Shown in pieces: positions 21,047-32,742 of a stretch of DNA of 64,000 nt (positions are counted from its first letter, which is position 1; every line of letters starts with the position of its first letter). The stretch is from Stictocephala bisonia (Eukaryota > Arthropoda > Insecta > Hemiptera > Membracidae), in contig JAQJVL010000701.1 in NCBI GenBank assembly GCA_035578905.1, positions 1 to 64,000 on the forward strand, written 5' to 3'. Both the position numbers and the translations under genes were made by a program. The notes beneath the pieces are model-generated. The model made no database searches, was not told the origin of the DNA, and saw only the letters and a program-made list of their open reading frames with translations.

Positions 21047-21794
21047 AAAACTAAATCTGAGTATTCAAAACAAATACATTTTCCTGAAAGGTTCAACGTC
21101 AAAGAGTTAATTATTTTAGTTCTTACTTTTTTTGAGACTCAACAGTTTTTAGTAGCAGAATGTGAAGATATATTATAAAGTTAATCTATACAGGGTGTCC
21201 CTTACAATAATAATATGTGCTGCCAATGGTCAAAATAAGAAAAAGATGCTATAAACGTAGGACCAAAACCCTTCAATAACCAGGTAACCGCCAATTTTTA
21301 TATAATGACGTAATTAATGAAACAAAAAAAATCTATTCCATAGTATTAATTTTTTTAATGTTTGTTGTTTTAATCATTAAATTAATGATGGCTCCAAAAC
21401 GGTAGTTTTTAATAGTTATTACTAGTTTAATGTTTTAACTTTAATCTTATTGCAAATCGAATCTCGGTTTTGAAAATCTGTTGATAAATTTGCGAGTTGT
21501 AATTGTTTTAATTATAACTGGCAACCACCAGCACGACAAAACTTAATGACTAGTGTTTCTCATATCTCGATCTGCGAGTAAGGCATCGAAGGCTAGCTGG
21601 TTTTTAAAGGTTTTTTTTACCTATATTGAGAGAAATCTTTTACTTATTTTTACTCAAAGAACCGTGTCCATACGTTTGGAAATGTAGTTTATAGACACCA
21701 TGTACAGTATATTGAATGGTCATTAAAATAAAAAGTGTTATATATAAAGAAAAAACTAAGATAGTATTTAAACCTTTTTAGAATTATTACTCAC
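21047..21794. other. Intron sequence with a possible DNA-transposon end at 21,191
   Basis: TATACAGGGTGTCCC at about 21,187-21,201 has the CAGGGTGTCCC form of many Tc1/mariner-type termini, but no matching inverted partner was found nearby, so it may be a truncated element. The rest is AT-rich. Confidence 0.4.
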
Positions 21795-21892
21795 GAAAGC
21801 AATCTCGACAGGCGGGCCTGTGACGTCAGCTCGGCCGAGCCCTAACCTGTATCCTTCCACCACAACCAACAGGAGAAACAAACAGCAGGTTC
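21795..21892 (-). CDS. CDase: Neutral ceramidase, exon A (signal peptide end and N-terminal strand; 5' partial)
   Basis: First recognisable coding exon of a minus-strand neutral ceramidase, an enzyme that hydrolyses ceramide to sphingosine and fatty acid at the cell surface or in the secretory route. The 98-nt exon opens after an acceptor (TTATTTGCAG) and ends before donor GTGAGT. It gives two bases of a split codon plus 32 residues: a hydrophobic stretch (LFLLLVVV) that looks like the core and end of a signal peptide, then the family's N-terminal strand GRADVTGPPVEIAF. There is no in-frame ATG; an in-frame stop lies in the sequence before the acceptor, so the start codon must be in a further exon to the right that I could not identify. 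It ends in phase 0 and joins exon B exactly where family members read ...EI-F-MG-AK. The exon is short, but the motif and the phase match make the call strong. Confidence 0.85.
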
Positions 21893-23697
21893 CTGCAAAT
21901 AATGAAATGTGTGTTTATAATACGAGTGGAACAAAGGGTGTAATTGTTTACACGTTCGATACTTCAATAGTAAATAACTTATAAGTATATTTTATTTTTG
22001 TGATTTTTTATTAATCAGTTAAAGTGGTTTACGATTCTTTTGTTTATCGTAGTAGCTCCCCTTGTTGATAAAAAATGACATAAGAATTCTGATTAAAATT
22101 TTTTTGGACCATGTAGAATTTTTTTCAACCAGTAATAATAATAGTTCTTTATTACCATCAAACTTTACAGCATTGACAAAGTCATTCTGAATATTATTTA
22201 ACCTAACATAAAATAAATACATAACATATTAAACTATTAAATATGGTTGGAAAAATATATTTAAAATATTAGTAAATATGGGAAACTAACTTTTGTAATT
22301 TTTATCTTTTGTTTCGATTACCCTTCAAGTTACCAAGGGGAAAAGGACCTCAGTTCATTTCCTCTAAGCACATCTGTTATCTGGGGTAAGCATGAGCTAA
22401 TGCATGTATAGTACATCAAATTCAACTAAATCAAATGACAACTGGTGTCATTTTAATCCTAGTTATATTATAAACTAGGGACATCTCTGCACGCTTCACA
22501 TGACAACCTCATTAGTCACTACGCTTGGGTTACCACGCACCTGAAATTTTGCTATTTTTCTTTACAATGCACGCTCAAAATGTTCAAAAATACCTTTGAA
22601 GTCATTACAAGGTTGACTGCCATCAGTATCATACCTGATACTCAGTGCCAAACGCCTCACTGCTATACCTATATATGGAGAGTAATCGGGGGAGGGGGGC
22701 AGCTAAAATGTACTTATATATTTCAAATTTCACAAACTTGTTCTTAATTTGTTCTTATGTTAAATCAAAATGTGTTAGATAGAAATTAATCCCAAAAATG
22801 TTTTAAACAGGGTTATTTGTAAGAAAGGGCCTAGTGGTCCTAAATTCACCCTTTTGTAAATAATTATTATTTGCAAATAAAGACAACTAATTATTATAAT
22901 TATTAAAATAGGGGAGTATCATTTGTGAAAAATGATCCTGTTGTAAAATGTAAATTTATCTCATACAAACATTCAACATTTCACTTTAAAAAACTCATAT
23001 TTATTTTAAATCAAAATGAAAACTAATTACAATTACTATGATTGTCTAAATCACATTAATTGTATTTAGATAAATATCATAGTACTATATATAAATATCA
23101 TACTAAATACATAGTACTAGAATATATAGTAAATCATACCAAATACAATAACAGAGATTTTATGCATATATATTTATGCGTTAAAAATCTGTATTTTTAC
23201 TCTTTTAATTTATTTGTATATATATTTATAGCAGATGGCGGCTTCTGCTTTTTTATACCATGTACATTTTTTTAGACTCACTGATCACGCTACTGGACAT
23301 TGTGGTCAGTTAATTTACTAGTTTATTACCTGTTTCTGTATTATTTTTACTTGTGGAAATAAATCCTTTATTAATTTATTAATTTTCCATGTTTTCTTTA
23401 AGTGTTTAACTCATTTTGAGTAACAGACATCAACTCATCCACCACAACTGCTAACATGTAACTACAAGGACATCCTGTTACACTGGACAAGAAGACTGAC
23501 AATGTGTAGATCTTGTAAATCAATGCAGCCAACTGAGTAGCAGAAAATTACAAATATTCGACTATGTTTCCGCTGTTAACCAGAGAAAAAAATAGTTTGC
23601 TACGGATAATACATGTAACCTAAACCATCATTTATTACACTTCAGCAACTAAATGTTCTATAAACCTGTAATAACCACCTTTATAACAATCTTAAAG
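21893..23697. other. AT-rich sequence upstream of exon A; no gene recognised
   Basis: Expected to hold the 5' part of the ceramidase gene (start codon exon, UTR, promoter), but no convincing short first exon was found. At 22,612-22,652 a GACTGCCATCAGTATCATAC and CTGATACTC segment matches, inverted, the right end of the element ending at 25,050, so a piece of the same transposon family is present. Confidence 0.45.
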
Positions 23698-25050
23698 TTA
23701 ACAATGCACTCAAAACCCTAAGTATCACATATGATACTCATAGCCTCTAATCAAATCAAATTTACTGTCGTAATACAAAACTTGCATGACAATCGTCCCA
23801 TTTACAGTGATAATACATAACTAATAATAAAATAGTCATATTTACAATTATAATAGCTATTGTCAACTAAAATCAAAGACAAGCCAGGTCATAATAAAGT
23901 TAGCTACTGAATAGTTTCTTTATTCAGCAATAGAGCTTTTAGTAATTTTCTAAATTTATTAATATTTGTTTCAGCCTTTAGTAAATTTAGCAGTTTATTG
24001 TATAACTTAATACAGTTATAACTGGAATGCCTTTGAAAAAAGGTACTGTGATGTTGGAGGATTACTAGATCTCTAGAATTCCTGAGTGAATGGGTTTTAG
24101 TTGAAAAAGTAAAAGTTTTTCTTCGTGAATAATAAAGTTTCTAATATATAAAGGGGAGGAAATGTGAGGAGTTTATTATTTCGAAAGTATCCCTTCCATG
24201 ATTGATCACGGGTCATTCCAAAAATAGTTCTAACAGCCTTTTTTGTATTGAAAAATACAAGTCACTCTAGAACAGTCAGCGCCACAAATGGGGAGTCCAT
24301 AAACAATATGAGGATAGAAACACCCACAATAAGCTGATAACAACATTTCTTTACTTGAATATCGTGACAATCTACGTAAAATGAGGATTCCACTGTTTAG
24401 TTTAGAACAAATCTTATCGATATCGTTTAGAAAAGTCAAATTAAAATCAATAACTAACCCCAAGAAATTAGTAGCTTCAACAGAAGAAATTTCAAAGTCA
24501 TCACCTGGGACGGTAAAATTATCAGAGGTATCTGATTTAGAATTGAGCATTTTAAACTTAATGATGTTAGATTTATTAGTGATTAGTGTTAGATACAGAG
24601 AGGTGATTTTCTGATAGACACTGAAGTAAAGAACTGCTCTGTATAAAAGTATCAATCTCAAGTTGGATTTGATTTTTGTTTGAAATAGAGACAGACGTAT
24701 CATCAGCGTAAAGACCAAGCTTGGCGTTATTTACACTCATATTTAGGTCATCAATAAACATAATAAATAAAACAGGGCCTAGAATGGATCATTGAGGTAC
24801 ACCTGTCTTTACAATGACTTCATTTGAAACCTTCTTGCTTAGGCACCCAAATTCATCAACAAATGGAATTCCAACTAATTGTTTCCGTCCAATTAGGTAA
24901 GATGACACCCAATTCAAAGCTCTACCTCTTATTCCAAATAAATATAATTTTTTTAGGAGAAGTTTGTGATTAAATACATCAAATGCCTTAGTAAGATCAA
25001 AGTAACCTGGTGAGTATCAGATACGATACTCATGGCAGTCAAACTGTTAA
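23698..25050. mobile_element. Possible piggyBac-like element (TTAA-bounded) containing a LINE insertion
   Basis: Both ends have TTAACA followed about 25 bases later by a GTATC...GATACTCA palindrome: TTAACAATGCACTCAAAACC with AAGTATCACATATGATACTC on the left (23,698), and the complement of GATACTCATGGCAGTCAAAC with TGTTAA on the right (25,047-25,050). The similarity is partial. The interior is mostly the LINE fragment annotated separately. The grouping into one element is an inference. Confidence 0.4.
23880..25006 (-). pseudogene. Non-LTR retrotransposon fragment (reverse transcriptase palm and thumb)
   Basis: Minus-strand translation from about 25,005 gives a FDLTKAFDVFNHKLL block, then VSSYLIGRKQLVGIPF, then VPQ-stop-SILGPVLF (a TGA replaces the usual Gly), FIDDL and GLYADDTSVSI, the YADD catalytic box. 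After a frame shift it continues FLGLVIDFNLTF, CSKLNSGILILRRL, YPHIVYGLPICG. The latter half closely matches the copy at 14.4-15.1 kb, so both belong to one family. The in-frame stop and shifts make it inactive. The 5' end is truncated near 25,006; the 3' UTR extends to about 23,880. Confidence 0.8.
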
Positions 25051-25274
25051 AGCATCTCAGGCTTTAATTCGTTTGGTGAATAGTGACAAAAACTATAATT
25101 TTAATATTAATTACCTACTTGATTTTAGGCCCTTGAGAGAAAATATTTTAAAATTATTTCTTAGTAGCCCAGCATCTAGAGACCATAAAATATTCTTGTG
25201 CCAAGTTTCAGTCGTAAATCTTTGTTTTTGATAAACTGATAATTCAATGGCGTTTACCTTTTATACTTAAAGAC

Positions 25275-26184
25275 TACTGTCGGCGCAGAAATTATGTACA
25301 CCCGGTTTCCAAGGTTGTTTACTAAAAAACTAAGAGACATACGAAAAATCTAATCACATCATTGATTTCCCCGTTTAACTGTGCGTCATAAATATGCATT
25401 TAAATTTTTATTTCAAGTTTTAATAATTTTATTCTAGTCGGAACAAAAAAGTACCGGAATTTTAACTAGTTTTCACTGTAAACCAGATTTACACCGTTAT
25501 TACTAAAAAAACGTCAATGTATTACATTTATATATTAATACTTGGTTTATAGAAAGGTTTTTATACAGGTTTCATCAATTTTAGAATTTTAACTGTTCGA
25601 GAAAAAAAGTTCTCATCATTCTCTGAAACATTGTTTTCTCGGCTTCTAGAGGTCGTATAATTAATTACTTGGTCTTGTTGTGGTCCTTATTACATGTATA
25701 GTTACGATACATTACTTTCATATGTGTAAGTAAATTAAGCAATTTCAAATCTATTTAAATCAATTAAAAATAACTTTAAATTAATTAATTTAAATTGATT
25801 TAAACTATACGATGTCTAGGAGCCGAGAGAACAATTTCAGAGAATTGATAAGAACTTTTTTTCTCGAATAGTTAAAATTCTAAAATTGATGAAACTTTTA
25901 AAAAACCTTCCTACCAACCAAGTATTAAAATATAAATATGATACCTTGACGGGTTTTTTAGTAATAATGGTGTAAATGTGATGTATAGTGAAAACTAGTT
26001 TAAAATGTCGGTGTTTTTTGTTCAACTAGGATACAAATATTGTTCAAACTATTTAAATATGCATATTTCACAACTTACAGTTAAATGGGGAAAACAATTA
26101 TGTGATTAGACTTTTCGTAGGTCTCTTAGTTTCTTAGTAAACAACCTTCAAACTCGGGCGCAGATAATTTCTGCGCCGACAGTA
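25275..26184. mobile_element. Long palindromic foldback element (~450-bp arms)
   Basis: TA-flanked ends CTGTCGGCGCAGAAATTATG and the complement of AATTTCTGCGCCGACAG begin arms that remain complementary almost to the centre (about 25,730). Matched pairs include AAACTAAGAGACATACGAAA with TTTCGTAGGTCTCTTAGTTT, and TCTCGGCTTCTAGAGGTCGT with ACGATGTCTAGGAGCCGAGA. There is no transposase. The open frame 25,837-26,025 lies in one arm and is incidental. Confidence 0.85.
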
Positions 26185-26249
26185 GCCGACTCCGCGTGCT
26201 TCGCTACGTGAAATAAACGACAAGGAAAGATTTTATTATTATGTATTAC

Positions 26250-26698
26250 TTAGACGTCTAATGAAGATATATGGCTGAATATAAGGGGCAGATTGGTGTG
26301 ATGAGTGTGGATGAACTAGTGTAGTCATTGTTACTAACTAAGGTGACTGTTCCTATTTAAAGAGCCATTTATTAATAGCCCAGTAGCCATGGCAGTTAAG
26401 GGACCTATGTAGGGACCTATAAAGGGACAGGTGTTTACATTAAATCTGAACCACGTAGTATTGGTGTGATTTTTTTCAGTTAATAGGCAAGCCTGAGATA
26501 CTCAAATCTCTTCCCTACACAACATCCCGACCCTGGCTACCACACAACACGGACACCCCAGGCTTCTATGGTAATGCCCACGTCGATGTGAACCATTAAC
26601 CATTAAGAGGATGGAGCATATAACCTATAACCTACAATCTCCATAACACTTAGCCCTCAGGTATGTGGATTACAGCACTGTGGCACTAGTGTCGACTT
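26250..26698 (-). repeat. Dispersed ~430-bp repeat, full-length copy (reverse)
   Basis: From GTCTAATGAAGATATATGGC through GAACTAGTGTAGTCATTGTT, TTATTAATAGCCCAGTAGCC, CCCTGGCTACCACACAACAC and CACGTCGATGTGAACCATTA to TGGATTACAGCACTGTGGCA. It contains a local duplication of GGGACCTAT at 26,399-26,425. It is adjacent to the palindromic element on the left. Confidence 0.8.
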
Positions 26699-26699
26699 T

Positions 26700-27716
26700 A
26701 AAAAGAATAAACCTCACAAAAGTTATTAGTTTCAAGAAATTTTACTTTCTCCCATAAATAAATGTATTTGCATTTATTGGACTTGCGTTATTACTGACAG
26801 TGCTATGTTTTAAAATATAATTAATTTTTATTTTAATCTGCTATTAAAGTAAATCTTTAAATAAAAAAAAACTTCTGTCCTTATGAATAATATGGGGGCT
26901 AAATTTGCAGCCCAGTTGGAGGAGCCCTGAGGTTTGAAGACGACCAGAAAGCTTTACTTCTTCTATTTGACTTCCTAGGACCTGTAAGCCAAATTTAACT
27001 TCTCAAGCGTAAACGAAGTTGGGGAACTTTGAAAACGACATAATTAAAAGATGTAAATATTATTCAGTACTAACTAACATTGAGCAGATTTATATGGTTG
27101 TGTAGTTGTTAATCATTCAAATCTGGAAGTATATTAATGAAACTTGACACAAAGATGGTTTATAGCCTGGATTAACACACAGGAGAATGTTTATTCGGTA
27201 AAGGACATTTCATCCTGGTTTAATAACTTTTGAAAACAGGGAGAAGTTGTATATTAAAATACTCTCCACATGAATATCCGTTGTTCAAGTTCTTTTTTGT
27301 TTTGAGGATAGGAATGAATTATGATTTTTTTTATCATCTTGTAGATTTTAATATCCTTAAAATTTGTTGTACGTTCGGGAAGTTTGATTTACTTGAAATG
27401 CTGGTTAAGCGAGCGAAGCAAATCCTCAACAAGACAACGGGGTCCGTTCGGTCTACTCAATCAGTATTGATTTAAAAGGCGATTGAAGGGAAATATAGCC
27501 AACGAGTATCAAATACTAAAAATAATTTTCAAGCTATTTATTTATCCTGCAAGCAAATGGATTTGTTTTAAAACTCATTCCAACACTAAACGCCTATAAT
27601 CCATTCGAGGCCAAAGAGGATCAGAAAATATTTACAGATTAACCAAACAGTTCATTGTTATTACAGAGTAGAGAGAACAGTTGCTGCTTTCCATTACATT
27701 AAAAACAGGCTTACAT
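26700..27716. other. Non-coding sequence, nothing recognised
   Basis: An 81-residue open frame (27,230-27,475, +) has no recognisable motif. It is AT-rich otherwise. Confidence 0.5.
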
Positions 27717-27718
27717 TA

Positions 27719-27808
27719 TGGCTCTTGCTAGCCTAGTGGTTAGCATGTCTGCTTCACATGTAGACGGTCACATGCACATGGTCACGGGTTCAAATCCCGG
27801 GAGGTCCA
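27719..27808 (+). mobile_element. tRNA-like sequence (SINE head or tRNA pseudogene, Val CAC-like)
   Basis: D-arm/A box TAGCCTAGTGGTTAGCA, an anticodon arm TCTGC-TTCACAT-GTAGA with anticodon CAC (Val), and a T arm/B box CGGGTTCAAATCCCG are all recognisable. The acceptor stem does not pair (GGCTCTT against GAGGTCC), and the variable region carries about 14 extra bases that repeat CACATG/GGTCAC. It is therefore not a functional tRNA as it stands. A SINE whose head derives from a tRNA is likely; a 24-T run at 27,941-27,964 could mark a nearby end, but the link is uncertain. Confidence 0.6.
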
Positions 27809-27964
27809 CTTAAATTTGCCATAAGGGTTTGTACCGTTGTCCTTCAACAACACTTGAATAACACGTTCAAAATGCCACTGACGTAGAAATTATAAAATTA
27901 AAAATCAATCAAAACTAAGATTTTCCATAGCAATTTTGTGTTTTTTTTTTTTTTTTTTTTTTTT

Positions 27965-29100
27965 AATAAATTGTACTGTACTCCACCAAAAATGCATAGT
28001 TACAAAATATGAAACCAGACTTGGAATTACTAATCATCTTTACTATGTTTTGATGAAAAGTCAAAAAAAGTAAAAAAAAAAAAATCATTGAAAATTATAC
28101 TTAAATCTAAAATTAATAAATATTGCTGGGCTAGGTATCTGCAGCATGTGCTGTTGATTTTTTTTATGCTATGGAAATATATATAATTCGATGTATTTAA
28201 CACGAATTACCCTTAATTTTTTATTCCTGATGATTAGGGATTTGTGAGGGATTATAAAATTATAGTAGACATTTACCGTAATTATAATCAAATTGAATTT
28301 ACAAGAAGTAAAAATTGTCTTTTAAAAAAACGTCTTTATTCAATAGAGGAATATTTTGAATAAATTTTAAAAACGCTTATAACTCTTTGAGTATGTTCAT
28401 AGTATTTTAATGTCTTATAGTTTGTAGCATTATCGTGTTTTTAGTACATGCTAACTTAAAATACGTAAACTTTTATGTTTCACGTATATTGTTACTTAAT
28501 CAATTAAATAATTTAAGTGTAATAAGAGTTATTTGCTAACAAATAATAAATTGAATTCAATAAACTGCGCTTTTTAAATTATATTGGAAACAGCACATCC
28601 CTTCAATCAATCCTTTGAAATATTTTTGTAGAGATTCCACGTGTAAATCAGTTAAAATGTAACACTTTGTAGAAGGGGCACTTAAACAATGGAACATAGT
28701 TCCAAATATGTTTCATTCTGGGAACGAATAAAATAATCCTCCACATGCAACACAAAGCAGAGTGGTTTATTTAATGTATGTACTTCAACATTATGATTCT
28801 ACCATTAAATATAATAGTCTACATTTAAAGCACGCTTTTCTATTTTTTCTTTATTTTTACTTATCGAAATTTTACGTATTTGTCTTCGTATAAAAATAGA
28901 GAAAAATTGTAATTATGTTACATTATAAGACTGGTAAATCTCGACCTGAAAAACGTCTTTTTTCAAATTAAACTTATTTTAACTAACTACAATAGCACAT
29001 CATTTGACCTAAAAAGGAAGCATTACACGTTTAAGTTTTTTTTCCTAAATCTGAATTCAGAGCAAGAATCTAAATATCTGAATAAACCAAATTTGAACAA
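27965..29100. other. AT-rich flank left of the satellite, no gene recognised
   Basis: No coding, RNA or transposon signature. The transition to satellite occurs at about 29,100. Confidence 0.55.
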
Positions 29101-32100
29101 TGACCCACCCATACACGCACGGTAGTAATGTCCTCCCACCTACTCACACACTTACGGTGTAAATAGCCCTACTACTCACTACACACGTACGGTGGTAATG
29201 TCCTCCCACCAACTCACATACTTACGATATTAATAGCCCTACTAACCACCACATACGAAAGGTGGTAACTGCTCTCCTACCTACTCACACACTTACAGTA
29301 TTATTTGCCCTACTACCCACCACACACGCACAGTGGTAATGTCCACCCACCTACTCACACACTTACGGTATTAATGGCCCTACTACCCACCACACACGTA
29401 GGATGGTAATGTCCTCCCACCTACTCACACACCTACTTTATCATTAGCCCTACTACCCACCACACACGCACGGTGGTAATGTCCACCCACCTACTCACAC
29501 ACTTACGGTATAAATAGCCCTACTACTCACTACACACGTACGGTGGTAATGTCCTCCCACCAACTCACATACTTACGATATTAATAGCCCTACTAACCAC
29601 CACATAGGAAAGGTGGTAACTGCTCTCCTACCTACTCACACACTTACGGTATTATTTGCCCTACTACCCACCACACACGCACGTTGGTAATGTCCACCCA
29701 CCTACTCACACACTTACGGTATTAATGGCCCTACTACCCACCACACAAGTAGGGTGGTAATGTCCTCCCACCTACTCACACACCTACTTTATCATTAGCC
29801 CTACTACCCACCACACACGCACGGTGGTAATGTCCACCCACCTACTCACACACTTACGTTATTATTAGCCCTACTACTCACCACACACGTAGGGTGGTAA
29901 TGTCCTCCCACCTACTCACACACCTACTTTATCATTAGCCCTACTACCCACCACACTCGTACGGTGGTAATTTCCTCCCACCTACTCACATACTTACGAT
30001 ATTAATAGCCCTACTAACCACCACACACGTAAGGTGGTAATGTCCTCCCACCTACTCACACACCTACGGTATTAATACCCTACTACTCACCACACTCGTA
30101 CGGTTATATTGTCCTCCCACGTACTCACACACCTACGTTATTATTAGCCCTACTACCCACCACACACGTACGGTGGTAATGTCCTCGCACCTACTCACAC
30201 ACCTACTTTATCATTATCCCTACTACCCACCACACACGTACGGTGGTAATGTCCTCCCACCTACTCACATACTTACGGTATTATTAGCCCTACTACCCAC
30301 CACACACGTACGGTGGTAATGTCCTCCCACCTACTCACACACCTACGGTATTAATACCCTACTACTCACCACACTCGTACGGTGGTAATGTACTCCCACC
30401 TACTCACACACCTACGGTATTAATACCCTACTACTCACCACACTCGTACGTTGGTAATGTCCTCCCACCTACTCACACACCTACGTTATCATTATTCCTA
30501 CTACCCACCACACACGTACGGTTGTAATTTCCTCCCACCTACTCATATACTTACGATATTAATAGCCCCACTAACCACCACACACGTTCGGTGGTAATTT
30601 CCTCCCACCTACTCACACACCTACGGTATTAATACCCGACTACTCACCACACTCGTACGGTGGTAATGTCCTCCCACCTACTCACACACCTACTTTATCA
30701 TTAGCCCTACTAACCACCACACACGTACGGTGGTAATGTCCTCCCACCTACTCAAATACTTACGGTATTATTAGCCCTACTACCCACCACACACGCACGG
30801 TGGTAATGTCCTCCCACCTACTCAAACTTCTCCTTATCATTAGCCCTACTACCCACCACATACGTAGGGTGGTAATTTCCTCCCACCTACTCACATACTT
30901 ACGATATTAATAGCCCTACTAACCACCACACACGTACGGTGGTAATGTCCTCCCACCTACTCACACACCTACAGTATTAATACCCTACTACTCACCACAC
31001 TCGTACGGTGGTAATGTACTCCCACCTACTCACACACCTACGGTATTAATACCCTACTACTCACCACACTCGTACGTTGGTAATGTCCTCCCACCTACTC
31101 ACACACCTACGTTATCATTATTCCTACTACCCACCACACACGTACGGTTGTAATTTCCTCCCACCTACTCACATACTTACGATATTAATAGCCCTACTAA
31201 CCACCACACACGTTCGGTGGTAATTTCCTCCCACCTACTCACACTCCTACGGTATTAATACCCTACTACTCACCACACTCGTACGGTGGTAATGTACTCC
31301 CACCTACTCACACACCTACGGTATTAATACCCTACTACTCACCACACTCGTACGTTGGTAATGTCCTCCCACCTACTCACACACCTACGTTATCATTATT
31401 CCTACTACCCACCACACACGTACGGTTGTAATTTCCTCCCACCTACTCACATACTTACGATATTAATAGCCCTACTAACCACCACACACGTACGGTGGTA
31501 ATGTCCTCCCACCTACTTACACACGTACGGTATTAATACCCTACTACTCACCACACTCGTACGGTGGTAATATCCTCCCACCTACTCAAACACCTACGGT
31601 ATTAATACCCTACTACTCACCACACTCGTACGGTGGTAATGTCCTCCCACCTACTCACACACTTACGTTATCATTAGCCCTACTACCCAACACACACGTA
31701 CGGTGGTAATTTCCTCCGACCTACTCACATACTTACGATATTAAAAGCCCTACTAACCACCACACACGTACGGTGGTAATGTCCTCCCACCTACTCACAC
31801 ACCTACGGTATTAATACCCTACTACTCACCACACTCGTACGGTGGTAATATCCTCCCACCTACTCACATACCTACGGTATTAATACCCTACTACTCATCA
31901 CACTCGTACGGTGGCAATGTCCTCCCACCGACTCACACACCTACGTTATCATTAGCCCTACTACCCACCACACACGTACGGTGGTAATTTCCTCCCACCT
32001 ACTCACATACTTACGATATTAATAGCCCTACTAACCACCACACACGTAAGGTGGTAATGTCCTCCCACCTACTTACACACCTACGGTATTAATACCCTAC

Positions 32101-32742
32101 TACTCACCACACTCGTACGGTTATAATGTCGTCCCACGTACTCACACACCTACGTTATTATTAGCCCTACTACCCACCACACACGTACGGTGGTAATGTC
32201 CTCGCACCTACTCACACACCTACTTTATCATTAGCCCTACTACCCACCACACACGTACGGTGGTAATGTCCTCCAACCTACTCACATACTTACGGTATTA
32301 TTAGCCCTACTACCCACCACACACGTACGGTGGTAATGTCCTCCCACCTACTCACACACCTACGGTATTAATACCCTACTACTCACCACACTCGTACGGT
32401 GGTAATGTACTCCCACCTACTCACACACCTACGGTATTAATACCCTACTACTCACCACACTCGTACGTTGGTAATGTCCTCCCACCTACTCACACACCTA
32501 CGTTATCATTATTCCTACTACCCACCACACACGTATGGTTGTAATTTCCTCCCACCTACTCACATACTTACGATATTAATAGCCCTACTAACCACCACAC
32601 ACGTTCGGTGGTAATTTCCTCCCACCTACTCACACACCTACGGTATTAATACCCGACTACTCACCACACTCGTCCGGTGGTAATGTCCTCCCACCTACTC
32701 ACACACCTACTTTATCATTAGCCCTACTAACCACCACAAACT
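29101..32742 (+). repeat. Satellite array, left part (69/70-bp unit, well resolved)
   Basis: Tandem units built from CACGTACGGTGGTAATG, TCCTCCCACCTACTCACAC, ACCTACGGTATTAAT (or TTTATCATTAGCC) and CCTACTACCCACCACA. Units with the ATACCC ending are 69 bp, those with AGCCC 70 bp. The consensus is about 40% C and 10% G on this strand. The first 700 bp are more divergent and contain a 5-unit (about 360-bp) local duplication (29,135-29,460 and 29,495-29,820). The frames read through this region are not genes. Confidence 0.97.

Noticed and set aside
20763..21178. 12-residue-repeat proteins from 20,763-21,178 on both strands
   Set aside because: Explained by the 36-bp minisatellite in an intron; no conserved domain or start context.
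21187..21201. Complete Tc1/mariner element starting CAGGGTGTCCC
   Set aside because: No matching inverted end or transposase found; kept only as a possible terminus.
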